This document shows positions 62,692 to 64,000 of a stretch of 64,000 nt of DNA, in pieces. The first letter of the stretch is position 1; the number at the start of each line of letters is the position of its first letter. This DNA is from Nocardiopsis sp. ATB16-24 (GTDB taxonomy: Bacteria; Actinomycetota; Actinomycetes; Streptosporangiales; Streptosporangiaceae). A program made the position numbers and the translations under genes. The DNA lies in the NCBI RefSeq assembly GCF_030271535.1, contig NZ_JASCXJ010000004.1:186001-250000 (forward strand). Direction: 5' to 3'. Under the pieces are notes generated by a model. It was given only the letters and a program-made list of their open reading frames with translations. It did not search any database and was not told where the DNA came from.

Positions 62692-62726
62692 ACCCGGCCG
62701 GGCCCGTTGCGAGGGCCCGGCCGGGT
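62692..62726. terminator. Bidirectional terminator
   Basis: Perfect 14-bp stem ACCCGGCCGGGCCC/GGGCCCGGCCGGGT with a 7-base loop, then CTTG. Between the esterase and convergent lipoprotein genes. Confidence 0.85.
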
Positions 62727-62856
62727 CTTGTCCCGTGATCACTGCCGTCGACAGGCATCGCGCCTACGGCTCCGTCCGAGCGACCCCAGGTGGTGCCGAC
62801 AGCGTCAGGAGGACAGGACCCACGTCTCCGGGAGGTTCTCAGGGGCGGGCCACACG

Positions 62857-63417
62857 TCAGGCGGTGTCCCTGCTGAGGGAGTCCTCGTTCACCAGGACGA
62901 ATCCGCCTTCCGGCAGACACGCCCGCGGCAGGTCGATCTCCTGTCCACCATCGGGAAGGTCCCAGGGCGCACCACCCGCGGTGAAGGTGTCCCCGCTGAC
63001 GATGGGACCGACCGAGGCGACGGTGACCCCGACCATGCCGCCCTCGTTCAGCGGTGAGACCTCCTTGGGCCACAGTGGAGCCATCGTCATGACGCCCTCT
63101 TCGGCGTCCTCGTCACCGGAGTGGGCCACAAGGCAGCCCTCGTCCGGCAGGTACTCCAGTTCCAGGGTCAGTGCCATGTCCGGCCCCGCGGAGAAATCGT
63201 GGACGATGATGCGGGGATCCTCCCCGACGACGGCGACCTCGCCGGTCCCCGGGCCGGGCACGGAGCACGCGGTGGTGGCGGCGCCCACCGCGACCGCCAT
63301 GAGCGTCGTGGCCGCTGTCCTCCTTCGTGCTCTCCTGACGAGCGCCGCACACGTCGGCCCCCGAACCGTGGTCGGGAGGATGTGGTGAGAGGTCGGAGCG
63401 GATTCCTGGGGTGACAT
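62857..63417 (-). CDS. Hypothetical lipoprotein
   Basis: A 186-residue protein. A basic N-terminus leads to a signal (RRTAATTLMAVAVGAATTACSVPG) with a probable lipobox at TAC. The mature domain is beta-rich and acidic (DEDAEEGVMTMAPLWPKEV, LNEGGMVGVTVASVGPIVSGDTF). I do not recognise it. The ATG at 63417 is used because GAGGTC lies upstream; the frame is open further but is unlike protein. The opposite strand starts a helicase gene 414 bases away. Confidence 0.72.
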   Translation of the reverse strand: MSPQESAPTSHHILPTTVRGPTCAALVRRARRRTAATTLMAVAVGAATTACSVPGPGTGEVAVVGEDPRIIVHDFSAGPDMALTLELEYLPDEGCLVAHSGDEDAEEGVMTMAPLWPKEVSPLNEGGMVGVTVASVGPIVSGDTFTAGGAPWDLPDGGQEIDLPRACLPEGGFVLVNEDSLSRDTA

Positions 63418-63830
63418 CGGATGAAGACCTCGCTTGTGTCGTGGGGGACGTGGTGATGTCTGCGCTCCCGAAGGTGGGGGAGCGGACGAGGACGACGATG
63501 CCTCCTCTGAAGAACCGACGCCCGCACACGGCCATGTGGTTCCGGCCGGGGGAAAAGTGGGGCCACGGTGACCGAAGAGATCTCCCAGGCGGGCGAGACC
63601 CTCTCTTGTGGTCAAGAAAGCGGCTGATGGTGACCGCAGGAGGGGGTCTCGCCAGGAACACTTATCATGGTTGGCAATATTCACACTCGACATGCTGTAG
63701 TGTGGACAAGGAATCCTGTGATCAGTGGACGCACGTGACACCACCGGCGTGTTCCCTGGTCCTCGACCCCGCACGGCGCCGACCCCCAGTGGCGCCGCAC
63801 GGCGCATCTTCCTCGCCGAAGGAGGCCAGC
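63418..63830. other. Divergent region between lipoprotein and helicase genes
   Basis: Around 63655-63720 is AT-richer than average and has a CACACT/AGTGTG inverted repeat that may overlap a promoter for the helicase gene. No gene is visible. Confidence 0.5.
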
Positions 63831-64000
63831 ATGGGGAGTACGGCCCGAGCGCGGATCATCGAACAAGAGCAGGCATCGGTGGATCGGGCCCACCGATGCC
63901 TGGAGAGGCAACGCGCGCAGACCGAACGGCTCGCCGAGTCGAACGCCGCGGCCAGTGCCAAGGACGGAGTGGCTCAGCACACGGAGTTCACCCGCTGGGC
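63831..64000 (+). CDS. Probable HelD/UvrD-like helicase N-terminus (3' partial)
   Basis: Fifty-six codons run off the window. AAGGAGG stands at ideal distance before the ATG. The sequence ARIIEQEQASVDRAHRCLERQRAQTERLA is the coiled-coil start typical of HelD-type proteins (Glu-Gln-x-x-Val-Asp-x-x-x-x-x-Leu-Glu). It would be the second HelD-like gene within 10 kb. Assignment is tentative because Walker motifs lie outside. Confidence 0.6.
   Translation, partial: MGSTARARIIEQEQASVDRAHRCLERQRAQTERLAESNAAASAKDGVAQHTEFTRW

Noticed and set aside
1-64000. CRISPR arrays, insertion sequences, prophage or large biosynthetic cluster
   Set aside because: No regular spacer arrays, transposase or phage genes, and no PKS/NRPS modules are visible.

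Overview
The window is high-GC actinobacterial DNA (GTG and TTG starts with G-rich ribosome sites, GC-rich bidirectional terminators, MoaA/MobA, HelD-type ATPases, LCP, RamB, an actinobacterial-type formylglycine-generating enzyme). Protein style and intergenic repeats suggest a Nocardiopsis-like member of the Streptosporangiales; the genus is inference. I see no rRNA, tRNA, CRISPR array, insertion sequence or prophage, so this looks like a chromosomal arm or core segment with scattered accessory genes.

Layout. 1-7.8 kb: the end of a sulfonate/nitrate-type ABC transporter, Dps, a PucR-type regulator divergent from an aldo/keto reductase that lacks the catalytic Tyr, a Rid-family protein, a sulfotransferase and a Sir2 deacylase. 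7.8-12.2 kb: a cluster of palindromic repeats, then a 1096-residue NACHT NTPase (bacterial NLR-like, candidate phage defence) lying downstream of ung. 12.4-18.1 kb: GH15 glucoamylase/trehalase, the divergent pair yczE/yczR with visible candidate operator repeats, and a monoacylglycerol-lipase-like hydrolase. 18.4-22.0 kb: moaA, rtcB, an unknown protein and mobA. 22.1-29.7 kb: acetyltransferase, small zinc-ribbon-like protein, a structured intergenic region, dodecin, an M15-like anchored protein, a membrane protein, LCP protein, a double-domain Lrp regulator and an RraA-like protein. 29.8-39.8 kb: FadR-type regulator/CynX transporter, CPBP protease, small lipoprotein, isocitrate lyase divergent from RamB, acyl-CoA dehydrogenase and a PAS-GAF-PP2C phosphatase. 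40.1-48.4 kb: hotdog-like protein plus TetR regulator, then a complete oligopeptide ABC operon transcribed leftwards in the order substrate-binding protein, permease B, permease C, ATPase D, ATPase F. 49.4-64 kb: a large tail-anchored protein with a GAP1-like head, formylglycine-generating enzyme, HelD-type ATPase, secreted M23 peptidase, SDR/hydrolase pair, a small two-TM protein resembling conflict-system membrane modules, a beta-propeller lipoprotein, a Tat-exported esterase, a lipoprotein and the start of a second HelD-like gene.

Functional links. Acetate/fatty-acid metabolism is represented by aceA, ramB and the acyl-CoA dehydrogenase, the last with a TGTTACC-type palindrome that recurs upstream of the RraA-like gene. 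Molybdenum cofactor synthesis is represented by moaA and mobA. The most promising material for new biology is the NACHT protein with its repeats, the small TM protein at 59.1 kb, the tail-anchored protein at 49.4 kb and the three-hairpin region at 23.2 kb. All functional calls rest on reading motifs by eye; no database search was run.
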